DNA from: Certhia americana
Taxonomy: Eukaryota; Chordata; Aves; Passeriformes; Certhiidae
DNA length: 64,000 nucleotides
NCBI GenBank assembly: GCA_018697195.1
Contig: CM031857.1
Coordinates: 59,125,472 to 59,189,471, forward strand
Direction: 5' to 3'
Positions 23,341 through 35,332 of this stretch are shown here, piece by piece (the first letter of the stretch is position 1; the number at the start of each line of letters is the position of its first letter). A program made the translations under genes and the position numbers. The notes beneath the pieces were generated by a model that saw only the letters and a list, made by a program, of their open reading frames with translations, had not been told where the DNA came from and made no database searches.

Positions 23341-26300
23341 ATAGGTCTTGTATCTATGTGATATTGCAAAATAGTAGTGCTATTCCTCTTGACAGAAATG
23401 CCTTGATGTGGGTAAGGGATAATTGCTTCTTGTGTAACAGGCAAAAGCCATATAAGTTCTCCTTTCTATTCTTCTTTTGCGGTCATTAAGTCACTCTTCA
23501 CTGTCACCTACTCCTTCTTTCTTCATTTTCTTTCTCTATTTTCAGAATGCAAATAGAAATATCACTACTGTAGGAGGATTGTCAGACTGTTAATAGGTTC
23601 AGAACTCTGCGTCAATCAGGCAAAGTGTTCTACCTCTTCACAATGACTGTGGAGGTCACCACCACATCTCCAAGTATCACCAGTTCCAAGAACATTTTAA
23701 ATAAAGAAATTTGAGAAAAGGAGTTATTATAAGCTGAAGAAGTATGGGAGTTTACTGGAGTTTACAGCTGGAGGTTATGAAGAAACATGATATTTGAGGC
23801 AGTTCTTGTACAAAGACTTTTTATTTACAGAGAGAGGAACATTGAACAGCTTGAAGTATCTGCTATCCCACTTTGCATATTCCTCTTTCAAAAGCAACTC
23901 CATTTTCATTTTGCAGGTGTCAGAGGGAAATGTTCCTGAAAACCTTCATAGTGTGTTTCACAAAATGAACCTGACTAAATTTTGGCAAAAGTCTCAAGTC
24001 TACTTGCCACCCAAACTTTGAACTTCTAAAGGGTGTATGCTCAACTCTACGCTTTTATATTGCCTCCTATTTATGCTGCAGAGCACTTCAACATATCATC
24101 TAAAAAAAGAGAAATTCATGGGTCCTACTGCTACTTCAAGTCAAACCAAAGTATTTCAATTTTGTTTTATACTACAAGGGGATGAAGTGGTGGAACAAAT
24201 GTAATCTGAAATTGCTATTCTCAAAATGTGAAGAGGAAGGCAATGCCAAAATTAACAGAATGTTAAACAGGATTCTGCAATCCATCACTACCTTCTTCTC
24301 AGCTGGAGGTGGGGTTATTGAACAGATGTGTTGGGATTTCTGCAGAGAAAGGCAAAAAAACCTGGAGAAACACTAAAGGAAAGCATGCTCTACTAAGGAC
24401 ATCTTGAGAGAAGATGGGCTGAGAAGGACTCTGCTACACCACTCAAAATATCCAGTCAAGCAGTCTCTAGGACATTACCTCCTCATGTTTTTCTCTTTGG
24501 CACAAGGTACACACTATCTGAGGAATGTCACAACAGAAGGCATTTTATCCCTCTGTATCAAGTCTATCTACAAAGCAAAAGGAAAAGCAATCTGGTTTCC
24601 AATATTTTAAGAATTTTTTATCTCTGATTTTTTTGACGCACAGCCTTCAGTCTGATGGTAGATTTCTGTTTAGTCTGGATTTAAGTAGGACAACTAGATT
24701 TTATGAACCATGTCACAAGTTAAAAAGAAACTGTATATGCAGGGAGTAGAACAAGATCACAGAAACATCTCAAGGTTTCATCTGTCAAGTTCAAGCATGG
24801 ATTTTTTTTGTTTTGTTTTGTTTTTTGCAAGCAACATACCTTCACAACTAGGGAAATTAACAAGAAGTAACAGGACAAGGTTAACAGAGAAGGACACTGC
24901 TAAAAAGAAAACGACCAGTTTCCACTGTTTTGGACAAATTGGCGTGGTAGGTTTCATTGTTGGTTAAATATATTACTATATCTGGAGTCAAAGAATATCC
25001 AGAAAGCTGATTGGAAAATGCACCTTTCAGCCATACTGCTTTCAGTTTATCTAAATGTGATACTCCAACCTATGGTTCTGCATAATAACACAGAAAAGTA
25101 CTTCTAGAAATTTATTAATTTGTTTAAGATAGATGAGTTGTACTAAAAATTAAAATCTTTTATTATACATCATCTTGGACTTCACTGTTTGCACTTTTCA
25201 AGCATTGGGTATGTCTTTCCATCAGATGCTTAGTATTTCTGGGCATGAAAGAAATCTGAATGTGTAAAGACTTTCAAAAAAAAGTGATTAATTGTTAGAA
25301 GTGGAAGTTGGAAAGGGGGAATTTAATATCACTTCTGTATTTTCTTTCAGAATAAGAAAGAGACAAATTACAGCAAATGAAAGCTGTTTCTCTTGCTGGA
25401 GAGGTAACAGTAGTCCCAGTAGATTCAGCAACTTGAAAACTCTGAAAAAGGAGAGTTCAAAAATCTGTGTATTACAATATTTCAGATTGGACTATTCATT
25501 TCCTGCCTGAAAGTCAGTATTTCTGTCTATCTGACTCCTTGATATGGAGTCACTTTCTGAATTGTATCCATCTGATTAGCAATAGGTTTTTTTATATCGA
25601 TGTGAGTAACCAAATTACTTGTGAAAGCAAGATCATTATCTTCAGGTAGTAGTGGGATAGGATATATATTACTATTTGCACATCTCTAGAACCAATCACA
25701 TTACATAAAAATTGGAATTTGATTTAAGCATCTAATTTATAAATATAACATTGAACCCAGACTTTGGTTTATATTCCTAAGGCATGATTAATAAATCTGC
25801 CTAGTAAATCAGTCTTTTTTAACAAATAAACTGGATTTCATAAAATAGATCTTAATAACCAAAGTATATGAAGTCCTGACTTATAAATCACAGATATGAC
25901 TAAAAATCAGTCATATTGGTTATAAATCAGCAACGCTACTTTAAAAAGTGCAGTGCTTCTGAAAAAAAAGGTGAAAGACAAATGTTCCTTTCTTTATGTA
26001 TGTATATTTAATTTAGGTATTTAAAATCAAAGCAATTATAAAGCTACTTCTGAAATGGTTATTTGAAAAACAGCACCTTAAAGCGATGATGGAGCAGAAG
26101 GGGAATTTTATTGGTATTCATAAATGTGCACCTTGCCATTTGTAACTGTCTTTGTACTCTCCCCTCTGCACAGGCTGCCTATCAGGGTTGTAGTGTGCTG
26201 TCAAGATTGCTGCAGGTCTGATGCTTGTTATTCTCCTGTTTAGTTTTTTCAAACATGCCCTTGCCAGTCTCAGTAGCAAGAGACAGACTGCTCTAATTTA

Positions 26301-27439
26301 TTCATTTCCAGATGCCATTTTAGAGGTTGGGGCTAAACCACAGTTCACAAACTCCAATTTTGAGTAGATGAAAAAAGTGGGAGGAAGAGGTTAATTGATC
26401 CTTAAAAATATTGAAAGCAATATTTTTTTCTGGTATTCTTCGGCAAGTTTCTACTTTTCTTGTTTAGTGGGAGCATTTGTGAATGATCCCATATTCTTCA
26501 GTCATCTATTCAAGGAATAAGTGAAATATCAGCAGACTTTAGAGCTGACTTCAGTCAGTCAGGAAAATTCAGTCAATTCTTCCCTAAAGTTCTTAAACAT
26601 TTGAGTTTGGTATGATTTGGTTTGAATTTTTGGGTGATGGCTTTTTGAATTATTTATTTAAATAGTTTAAATTACTGGGTTTGTTTACTTGATTGTTTTT
26701 CAGCAAGAGAGATTTCCTTTTATCATTAGTAGAAGTGTATAAAGAAACATAAAAGCATAAACTGCAAGTACTTCAAGTCAAACTTCTATATAAGCATAAT
26801 AATGAAAATGTTATCATCAATATATTATTTAGTTCTTTACATTAGTTTTTAATCCTCAAATCTAGAGAAAATCTTTCCATAAACAGAAGCAGAGCATTTC
26901 CTTCCTTCCCAGTTAAATCCATATTTCCTGCACAGTTCAAAATGGATGAACTTTTAATCTCAGTTGGGAAAGACTTACATTCTCAACATCATTCATTCTG
27001 CACTTCTCCCATGCTGGACCAACATCCTGACTGGACAGATGCTAGAGGGAGTAATAGTGGGAAAAAAGTACTTTTTTTTTTACCCTATTATAATTTGCAT
27101 AGTCATTAAAATATAATCAACGTAAGTTTTCAAATCTATCTCCTAGCAGAAGTAGATCTTTGTAACAAAGATGTATAGTTTGTTCTGGATTTCTTCTCTC
27201 ATTTAAATAAGAATTTTTAAGTACCTTTGCTGCTTTTGTATCCAATGTTCTTAATGCAAATGTTTAAATTAATTGAGGTTTTACCCAAAAAACCATTTTT
27301 TGCCTGAAAAAAAAAATTCTATCAAGGTTTTAAAGGATATTTCCTCTCACAAATTTTTCTTTCATCCTTTCCATGTAAATAAAATTGGAGCAAAAAATGT
27401 CTAATATTTTAATAGATTCTAGATATCTTACTTGTGCAC
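23341..27439. other. Unassigned AT-rich DNA
   Basis: There is no gene or identified repeat. A short T/G tract (ttttttttgttttgttttgt) lies at 24801-24830. A perfect inverted repeat ATATGACT / AGTCATAT with a 7-base loop occurs at about 25892-25914. Small open frames have no domains. Confidence 0.62.
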
Positions 27440-27513
27440 TTTTTTTGGTTTTGGGGGGTTTTTTTGGGTTTTTTTGTTTTGTTTTTTTGAGAGAGAGAAA
27501 GAGAGAGAGTGAA
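27440..27513. repeat. G/T-rich tract followed by (GA)n
   Basis: Oligo-T with embedded GGGGGG and GGG runs (27440-27488) changes abruptly into a purine (GA/GAAA)n tract (27489-27511). This gives adjacent pyrimidine/G-rich and purine-rich halves on one strand. Confidence 0.9.
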
Positions 27514-28287
27514 GAAGAGTAATAGTCAAGATCTCAATTTACCCTGTCATTTAGAGCTTTTTGTAGACAGATTCGTTGGTATAATGCTTTCCTGTAATAT
27601 TTTTTTTCAAACAGACCAGGTGCAAAGCTATCAACTACTACCAACTTGGAACTACAGAAATGGAGTTTAATAGACAAAATTTAACCATCTGTTTTGGTCT
27701 ATTTAATGTGATAATATAATCCTATCACTCTCACAGTCATAGTGCAATTTTATAAAGAGATCCAAGTTTTTTAGGGGGTTCATTAACCCAAGACAGACCT
27801 ATACTGACAGAACAACACTCTTTTCTGTTGCTATGGCAAGCACAATACCGCAAACCCGATCCTTTAAAATATCTCTGTGTGTGAATGATCTGAGTCCTTT
27901 GGGTTACTATACTTACCATTTCTATGCTGCAGTATCCCAACTACAAAATGCAGATTATTAAAAATTTTTAAATATTTTTTTTCTTTTTCCTCCTCCAGTC
28001 TGTGTTTATGCACCTTCTTCTTTTATGATTGTTTTTTAGTAATATTCTTGTGGACATGTAGCTGTCTTGTCCACATTCTAGATATATTAAGCCTTATAAC
28101 TTCTAAAGAGGATTTCTGGTCACAGGATCTGCAGGAGAAACAACAAGCAGAAATAATACTATATTTTTGGTTTTAAGTACTTTTGTGTTATTGTGGTTGG
28201 AAATAATTTCCTTTTGTTATGATACACTGGAATAATGTTAGGTTCTTCTGAAATAATGCTAGGGATCAGATTATTAAAAGATGCCTC
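27514..28287. other. Unassigned AT-rich DNA
   Basis: This is a spacer of about 770 bp with no recognised element before the minus-strand LTR. Confidence 0.6.
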
Positions 28288-28339
28288 TGTCCAAATTAGG
28301 GTGCAAATGAGACTGTATGCCAAAGTCAATAGAAGAGAT

Positions 28340-28345
28340 TTTATT
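28340..28345 (-). terminator. LTR polyadenylation signal (AATAAA)
   Basis: The complement TTTATT marks AATAAA on the minus strand near the R/U5 boundary of the 28288-28703 LTR, about 50 bp before the CA end. Confidence 0.6.
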
Positions 28346-28510
28346 TAACTGTAAAGAAAGTGGCTGGGGGGAAAAGAAAAAGAGACAGAGAGACAGACTG
28401 ATTAAGAAGAAAGATAATCACCACCACATAGGTCGCTGTGGCATCCTGCTGGCCTTTCTTCTGTTCCTCTCAGTGTTGGGGGTCCCCAGACTGTTCTTCT
28501 GGAGGTACCA

Positions 28511-28518
28511 CTTTTATA
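28511..28518 (-). promoter_or_regulatory. LTR TATA box (TATAAAAG)
   Basis: The plus-strand CTTTTATA is TATAAAAG on the minus strand, placed in the middle of the 28288-28703 LTR where U3 should end. It is about 170 bp upstream of the LTR's AATAAA. Confidence 0.6.
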
Positions 28519-28703
28519 CTGTCCATATCCTGGGTATCCACAAGGTGTTCGTGACATTCCCACAACTTGGATAACATGTGTATAAGCAGTTGCTTCCCTT
28601 CTCACAGTACGCCATGGTGTGAATTTTTGTCCTTCCAGTTTAGCCAGATTCACCCCACCAGGCCTGGCATCTTCCTGTTGTCATCATCTGGGGTTTTCCC
28701 ACA

Positions 28704-28860
28704 GCCTGCATAGTGAAATTTTGTCCAGTGTGTGTTAATTCAAAACTTTCACTTCTGCCAGGCAAAGTCTTTAGTGACTGAAAAAGAGAAAACATTGTAA
28801 CCATTTGTTTTAGAGGGTTAAAAGGAGGACCTTGATTAATCATTCTTACCTCTGTGTCCA
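28704..28860. other. Short unassigned spacer
   Basis: About 157 bp of unassigned sequence between the minus-strand LTR and the plus-strand CR1. Confidence 0.6.
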
Positions 28861-29659
28861 GTGAGATCATGGAACAGGTTGTCCTGGAAGTTATATCAAA
28901 ACTTAGAAGACAAAGGAATGTTTAGTGACAGTCAGTGCAAGGAACTCCATTTGGGATCAGGTAGTCATTGGTATCTGTAAAGGCTGAGGGATGAGTAGAT
29001 TGGCAGTATTCGTGTGGAAAGGGACCTGCAGATGCTGTTAGATGAAGCATTTTAATAAGAATCAAGATTCTGAACTTGCATCTTAGAAAACCAGCCTTAT
29101 CCTGGCCTGCTTTAAAAGGAGTGTGGCTAGCAGGGCAAGGAGGGGATTCTACCCCTCTACTCTGCCCTTATGAGAACCAACCTGGAGTGCTGCATCCAGC
29201 TTGGAAGTGCTCAGCCTTAGAAAGACAGGGACTTATGAGAGAGGATCTAAAGAAGGGCCATAGAAATTTTCCATGGAACACCTCTCCTATGAAGGTGAGA
29301 TTGCTCAGCCTTCCAGAGAAGAGAAGGCTCTGGGAAGACCATATTGAAGCCTTTAAATATACATAGGGGGCTTATGAGAAAGAAGGAGTCTTTTTTCAAG
29401 GGTCTGTAGTGATAGAAAAAAGCACCCTTTGTGCTAGTGACAGTTTTAAAACTAAAGATGGAAGGTTTAGATCAGAAGGTATTTTTTATCAAGAGGGTAG
29501 TGAAGACACTGACACAGGTTGTGAATTCCCCATCCCTGGTGATTTGAGTAATGTAATCTAATGAAAGATGCCCCTGCTCATAGAGGGTGGGTTGTACTAG
29601 ACGACCTTTCAAAGTCCCTTCCCAACCCACAGTATTCTATAAATCTATGATTTTATGAA
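28861..29659 (+). mobile_element. CR1 LINE with internal deletion, plus strand
   Basis: Two parts of a CR1 are joined. First, 28861-28934 reads as the ORF2 reverse-transcriptase region ('gagatcatggaacagg', translating to QVVLEVISK), which lies before the catalytic core in intact CR1. From about 28935 the sequence jumps to the later C-K-E-L-H-L-G motif (tgcaaggaactccatttggg) and runs on through the ORF2 tail ('gggacctgcagatgctg', 'ctggagtgctgcatccagc') to the 3' end 'gtactagacgacctttc ... attctataaatctatgat'. The skipped piece, about 700 bp in an intact element by my estimate, held the catalytic reverse-transcriptase residues. Many stops are present. The terminal repeats suggest the AT-richer subfamily also seen at 15.4 kb. 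Confidence 0.85.
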
Positions 29660-30755
29660 GACAAAACTAGACACTATTTAAAGTAGTGCTTTACATGTAG
29701 AGTTGGGGCTTTTTTCCAAACTTGCTGATTGCATTATCATATTTGTAATGTAGATAAATGTTTTGCTTTCTTATCACTATCTGGGTACTTATTCCAAGAC
29801 AAATACATTAAAAACAGAGATATTTGGAAAAAAGTCATGTATCTTTGAAAACATTTCTCTCATTATTAATCATCATCAACAGCAAAATAATACTTCATGC
29901 ATTATTTGAATGCTGTGGGAACAATCTCGACATTTAGGCTGAAATGCAGCACCTTAACTCCAAGAGATACTTCACTCTTTAAATTGTAATTTCTTGATTC
30001 TTCTAGGTATCTGCAAGGGGTAGTGAAGAAGGGCATAAAAAATAGGAATATCATAGAAAATAACAGACTTTCAGCAGAGTGGGAATCTTACCGAAAACAA
30101 CTTCATACCCATTGTTCTCCCACTTTTTTATTCATCAGGTTTTAATCAGTCTGCCAAGAAGAAACTGGTGTTTCTGTAGATAGCTGTGACTGTAGCTGGT
30201 CGTTTTCTATTTTGGGCTTGGTTTTGCTTTATTTGTTTTATTTTTTCTCCACTGGCCAGTTCTAAGTTCTAAGGCTCAAGGGAAAAAAATCCCTCCTTTT
30301 TTAAACATTATGTGGTCACTTTATTTGTATTTTGCCACTGAGGATGGTACGTAGTCAAAACTAATGGCTTGTGAACCAGTATTCCTGTATTTGCCAAATT
30401 TCTACAAATATTCTATAGAGAAAAGTATTTGGATTGGGGTAAATCCAGCGTGGATTTTACCTAACTGAGGAACCAGTTTTAGGAAAATATAAATAGTTGT
30501 TCCCTATAACTTTATAATATAGGAGATATTCACTACAGAAAAATGGACTAAACAGCAATCTAAGACATGGTTACATGCTATATGTTTGAGATAGACAAAC
30601 TGATTATTTTTTCTGTCATTCTATTAAGAAATAGTCACCTACCTGCATGGCAGAAAATATTATGGAAATTACCTGTTGAAAATCTGATTTCTGAATTGTT
30701 TACTCTCCACTTTTGATCGTGATACACTCTGAGAGTTTCTTGTGTCCTTCATTCT
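29660..30755. other. Unassigned AT-rich DNA
   Basis: There is no gene or recognisable repeat. T-rich stretches occur near 30220-30250. Confidence 0.62.
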
Positions 30756-31062
30756 TGTCCCAGGAGAGAAAGAATAAGTAACAGCTAGTGGATCTAAATA
30801 CTGTGATTTATTTAAAAAACAATGAGATTAGAGGTATTTGATTACCTGAGATACTCACTAGCCCACAATGTTACGTTCAGTAGGACTGAGCTGCTCTTCC
30901 CACTCAGGGAGAGCTGGGAAAGTTGGGCAGCAAGTTATATAAGCTCCTGTCATAGTTCTGCTCACAGCTACCAATCCTGGGCGTCATCTATCTCTGGGGC
31001 CTCTCTGGGGTCGCCCACCTTTCATCTTCATACACCTCTGTGATGTCTGAGATGTTTCCTCA
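30756..31062 (-). mobile_element. Probable short LTR (minus strand)
   Basis: Read on the minus strand, the segment from 31062 (TGAGGAAACATC) to 30756 (CTCCTGGGACA) has TG...CA ends, a TATA-type CTTATATAAC (complement near 30936-30945), a GC-rich body, AAATAAATCACAG (complement near 30802-30815) and a short U5. Flanking 5-mers ATTCT (30751-30755) and TTTCT (31063-31067) agree at four of five positions. I do not recognise the family, and TGAGG is a less usual LTR start than TGT. The call rests on architecture only; an old promoter-like host sequence is the alternative. Confidence 0.42.
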
Positions 31063-34000
31063 TTTCTGGATTATTTCCTCCAGCCAGAGCAAAACTAAGG
31101 ACTTCACCGTGTTCTTTCTGATTCTTTCCAAGGCCATTTTCTTTTTGTGAATCATATTTTTTTAGCACCAGCTCCTGTGTTTTGAATCCTAAGCCTCCAT
31201 TTTTTTTCCTGTCTAAACTGTCTGTGTACAAAAGCACAATTTTGCAATTGATGTTCCTGTTTCATGTCTTTTTATTAACTGAAGGATTTAGAATGTGTTA
31301 AGTCTGTTTAGATCAGGTGTTACAAAAATTTGCATCCAATCCATGCCAGTTTCATCTAGCAAACAGAATAATTTTGTTGGGGAATTCAAAAGTTCAGTTT
31401 TGAATACTCACAGTCACATAAATTTATGCTGTTTGCTGACTTCTGTTAGTATTCACAGCTTAATGACTAGGAAACAAATATACCACCAGATAGAATTCAC
31501 TTTAGCATCATTTCAAAGAATCATAAAATTAAATATATTTTAACAATGGGAATAATTCAATTCCCATGTGAATGTGGAAAAAGTCACTGAAGGTCAAATA
31601 GTTGATTACACAAGTGGAGCAAGACTTTATTTGTGATTATGAAAAAAGAAAGATATAATGTGGCATAAAAATGATAACAGTCATAAGTCATAGGATGAAC
31701 ATTGAGTAAATACATGTATTTTTGCTGTGAGATCAGCACAGAAGATAACGTTTGTGAATGAAATGGAAAAAGAGTGTCTCAAGATGAGCAAAAAAGATTT
31801 TGCTGAAAATTTAAAGCCCCAGAGAGCTTTAAGAAAGAGAAAGAAAATACTGATAAAATGAAATTATCTCATTGTGCTTTTATGTTTCTTATGTCAGTTC
31901 TCATTTTACATTGGTCCTAAAACAACTAAGACAATTGTTTGTTTCTAGAAGATGGATTGCTGTAAAAAATAGAAATGTGCACCAGCAGCAAGAAAAAAAT
32001 CCCTTACTAAGGGCTTTGTTTCTTCATATAGCAAACTGAATAATAACTACAAAATGTTTCATTTGGTTTGAAACTGCAAATGACCTACTCATCGATATTT
32101 GAAAATATCATTTTGTTTATTATATGTTTTATCAACCATAGCTGTTTTTCATATATACCACAAGATAAAAGATAGACTATTTAAGGCAATAAAGGTCACT
32201 TGTATGCTATTTTGGATACAGCTCAAAATTTTCACCCACTGATTTTTATATTAGTTTATTATATGACTTCTTTGAATAACAAGTCAAACAGTGATTCAGA
32301 AACTGATGTTCTTCTTGAAACATGCTGACATTTTCCAGTTAGGATTACTGGTTTGGTAAAAAAAAAAAAAAAAATGTAGTAACAGGTGATTTTACACCTG
32401 TAATTTCAATCCTCTCCTCTTTAGTATATCCCACTAATGTCAGTGTGAACCTTGCCCTTACAAATTTTATTTTAATAGAGTACAGTGAAAGATGGAAAGT
32501 TTATCAGAATAAAAATGTACCAAAGACCATTATAGCTTTATAAAATATTAAATCCTGCTGTAAGATCACTGACTGATAGTTTTAATTGTGTGTTTATAAA
32601 TGTGTAAATTTTGTTCCAAAACATAAAAGCTGCCTCAGTTAGAAAATTTTTTAAAAAAGGACAAATCAAAAGTCTGGCTGTGATGGAAAACAACAATTAA
32701 CCTCAATAAGAAAAGTCAAATATAAACAGATGGAGGAGCATATGCTAAGTAAAATGTAAATGTGAAGAGGAATCACTAAGACCTAGAATTTCAGATTCTC
32801 TATTTTGTTTGTCTGTTTTACCTTAAAGAAATTTCAAAATGTTAAGTTCAAAATATAAGCAAAATTTCACCAAGTATCACAGTAGTGAAACAATGCAATT
32901 TGTCCAAGTATATAAGGCCCCAAAAGTAAAGAAACCTAAAAGGTACCTCAAGTGTGTTGCTGAAATGAAGATAAAATATAATAGAAGAAAATGTTGTACC
33001 TCATTATGGCAAGCATATCCTATCTGTCAATCTCCTATTCATCAATAATTCAATATGAACATATTAATCATAATTTTAGGCAACTGTTGCTTTTAATGTA
33101 TCAAAAAAAAAATTCGTCAATTTTGCAGCTACAGATACAGTGTTAAACAAGCAAACCAATAAGAAGAAATAATAATATATTTTATAATTTACCATAAAAA
33201 AGCCACAAATGAATAACCTAACAAAATACCCCTTCAAAAGAAACCCAAAGCACATTTGATTTCTGCTTATTTTTGTGAACAAGTTTTCCACTAATTCTCT
33301 TTTGTTCTGGGAATTAGAATGATGGTTTCTTGTTGGTTAAAAATGCAGGGTCCAAATTTGATTCCATTTGATTCCATAATAAAAAGGAGTTTGTTCTTTT
33401 GATTTTCTTGTCTGTTCTTCAGCTTGTGTTTTCTAAACTATTGATTCTCTTGAAAAAGAGGGAGGAGCCGCAAACAAAGGAACAATTAGTTAAAATTTCA
33501 TCTTTGACTTTGCAAAGATTTCAGATATTGATTATTTGTGAGAATGAAGGAATCATAAAACACTCTTCACTCTCATTAACAGTTGCAAAAGCTTAGAGGA
33601 TGAAGAAATACTGGATATGTTAATTCTTGTAATTTAATTAACACTACTGATTTCCATTACCATCCTCCTCACACTTAGCAGGTACACATTCATCTCTCAC
33701 CTCCAATGAGAAATAGATACCTTTAGCAAACAGATTAAAAAGTCAAGAGCTGGAGCCCTGCAGCCCATAGCTATGGACCCATGCTGATTTCAATGAGCAA
33801 TTAGAAACTGTCTCTGTTATGTTACCCCGTGTACACATTTTTATGAAGTGTATAAATCTGGCTTCAAAGATTCACAATGCATTTTCATTTCTTGTGGAGC
33901 ATTGCTTCTCCAAAGCTAGTTTCAATGTTCTATTAGAGAAGTATTGAAAATTCCTTTACAAAAGGTAATAAAACTTTAGCATAATTCTGTTGCAAACAAA

Positions 34001-34405
34001 ATTACCAGAAATGAGCAGTTCTGAAACTATTTGAAACCAAAGAAATTCAGTATTAATCAATGAAGTTAAGAACTCTGTGCAGTAGAGTTTCAAAGACATT
34101 ACTTCTCCAGTGTGAAGCAACTGAGCTGACATCGCTTTATATACCACGGTAATTTATTTTCTACCATTGAGTGAGATTGTGAGAAACCCCCCACATTTTT
34201 CTTGCTTTTCTTATTTTTTAATCTCTATGAATTGAAGCATAAAGCCATTCTTGGACATAGTAGTGTTTCTCTCTATCTTATTCTTTACCTTTTGGGACAA
34301 ACACATGGAATTTTAAAGGGTCTGCCTTAACATTTTGGATCCTTGCTATCCCAGAAAATTGTCACACATAATCCATTTATAAAACAATTTTAAGAATAAT
34401 TAGAA
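31063..34405. other. Unassigned AT-rich DNA
   Basis: There is no gene or identified element. A run of 17 A (32358-32374) is followed by a perfect 7-bp hairpin, ACAGGTG-ATTTTA-CACCTGT, at 32382-32401. A 10-bp tandem pair (TTTGATTCCA twice) lies near 33356-33376. Short open frames have no domains. Confidence 0.62.
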
Positions 34406-34430
34406 GTTTGTTTGTTTGTTTGTTTGTTTT
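34406..34430. repeat. (GTTT)n microsatellite
   Basis: Six consecutive GTTT units in AT-rich DNA. Confidence 0.95.
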
Positions 34431-34770
34431 GCACTAACTGCTACTAGGAAGCTATTACAAATCCTTGTTCCTCTATTTCTTAGAAAGTACTTTAGCCTTA
34501 ATGCTGGGTCTGCATTTGAATGCCATTAAATAATGTGTGAAAGGTTAACATGCTATTAATGAAACAATCTATTCTACCTCCCATTTACCCATGTTGGTTT
34601 TGTTTGGGTTTTTTTCAGATTGTTCTTTCTTTCAAAAAAAGGCTTTAAGTTAAAAAATGTGGTACTAATCTCAGTTTATTTTTATTACTTCTTAAGTTTT
34701 TAACTCATAAGGAAAAAGCTAGCACAGCATTATCTTGGTTATTCATTTTTAAATCTTTGCACAATACCTC
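34431..34770. other. Unassigned spacer
   Basis: This is a 340-bp AT-rich spacer between a (GTTT)n tract and the plus-strand family 1 LTR. No element is recognised. Confidence 0.6.
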
Positions 34771-35332
34771 TGTATTGAGTAGGTGCAAGTTCTAGGTTGT
34801 GGGGTGGTAGAGCAGTGGCTTCTGTAAGAAGCTGACAGAAGCTTCCCCTGTGTCCAACAGAGCCAACTGCGTGTCCAAGACTGGCCTCTCACTGGACAAG
34901 ACTGAACTCCTCAGCCATGATGGCAGTGCCTCTCAGATAACAGAATTCAGAGAAAAAATCTGCTGTGTGATAAACACACTGCAACCCCCATTCTACAAAC
35001 CCCTGTGCTGCGTAAGGAGGAGGAGGTAAAGAATTTGGGAGAAATGTTGAGCCTGGGAAGAAGGGAGGGGTTGGGAGGAACAGTGGGTGAAATTGTTTTA
35101 AGATTTAGTTTTTATTGCTCCTTATTCTTATCTGATAGGTAATAAATTAGATGAACTTCCCCAAGTCAAGTCTGTTTTGCCTAAGACAGTAACTGGTGAG
35201 TGATCTCTCCCTGCCCCTGTCTCAACCTACTAGAATGAGAGAATTACATTGTCTCTCCTCTGTACTGATGAATAGGGGAGTGAGAGATTGGCTTTGGTGG
35301 GCACCTGGCATCCAGCCAAAGTCAATCCACCA
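34771..35332 (+). mobile_element. LTR family 1 copy B, internally deleted (plus strand)
   Basis: This is a plus-strand copy of the LTR family seen inverted at 18.2 and 49.8 kb. It starts TGTATTGAGTAGGTGC, has the U3 block 'cttctgtaagaagctgacag', and ends 'ctttggtgggcacctggcat', 'ccagccaaagtcaatccacca'. The long middle with the repeated 'gctccagc/gtggg' units is absent: near 34945 it jumps from U3 to the 'gataaacacactgcaacccccatt' region. The copy is therefore 562 bp against about 1.1 kb expected. AATAAA stands at 35141-35146 near the R/U5 boundary. Flanking 5-mers ACCTC (34766-34770) and ACCAC (35335-35339) are similar but offset by two bases, so a target duplication is only suggestive. Confidence 0.85.
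35141..35146 (+). terminator. LTR polyadenylation signal AATAAA
   Basis: AATAAATTAG lies where family 1 LTRs carry their conserved 'gattggtaataaatt' block, before the U5 region of copy B. Confidence 0.5.

Larger units (their letters stand above)
28288..28703 (-). mobile_element. Solo LTR of an endogenous retrovirus (minus strand, 416 bp)
   Basis: Read on the minus strand this begins TGTGGGAAAACCCC (from 28703) and ends CCTAATTTGGACA (28288), with TG...CA ends. A TATA box (TATAAAAG, plus-strand complement at 28511-28518) is followed about 170 bp downstream by AATAAA (complement at 28340-28345) and a short U5, the expected U3-R-U5 layout. Flanking 5-mers are GCCTC (28283-28287) and GCCTG (28704-28708), four of five identical, which fits an aged target-site duplication. 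There is no proviral interior on either side. The family is not identified. The TATA and poly(A) motifs make it a possible cryptic promoter directed toward lower coordinates. Confidence 0.72.

Noticed and set aside
23184..23489. Open frames across the poly-T tract
   Set aside because: They consist of poly-Lys or poly-Phe from a homopolymer and are not genes.
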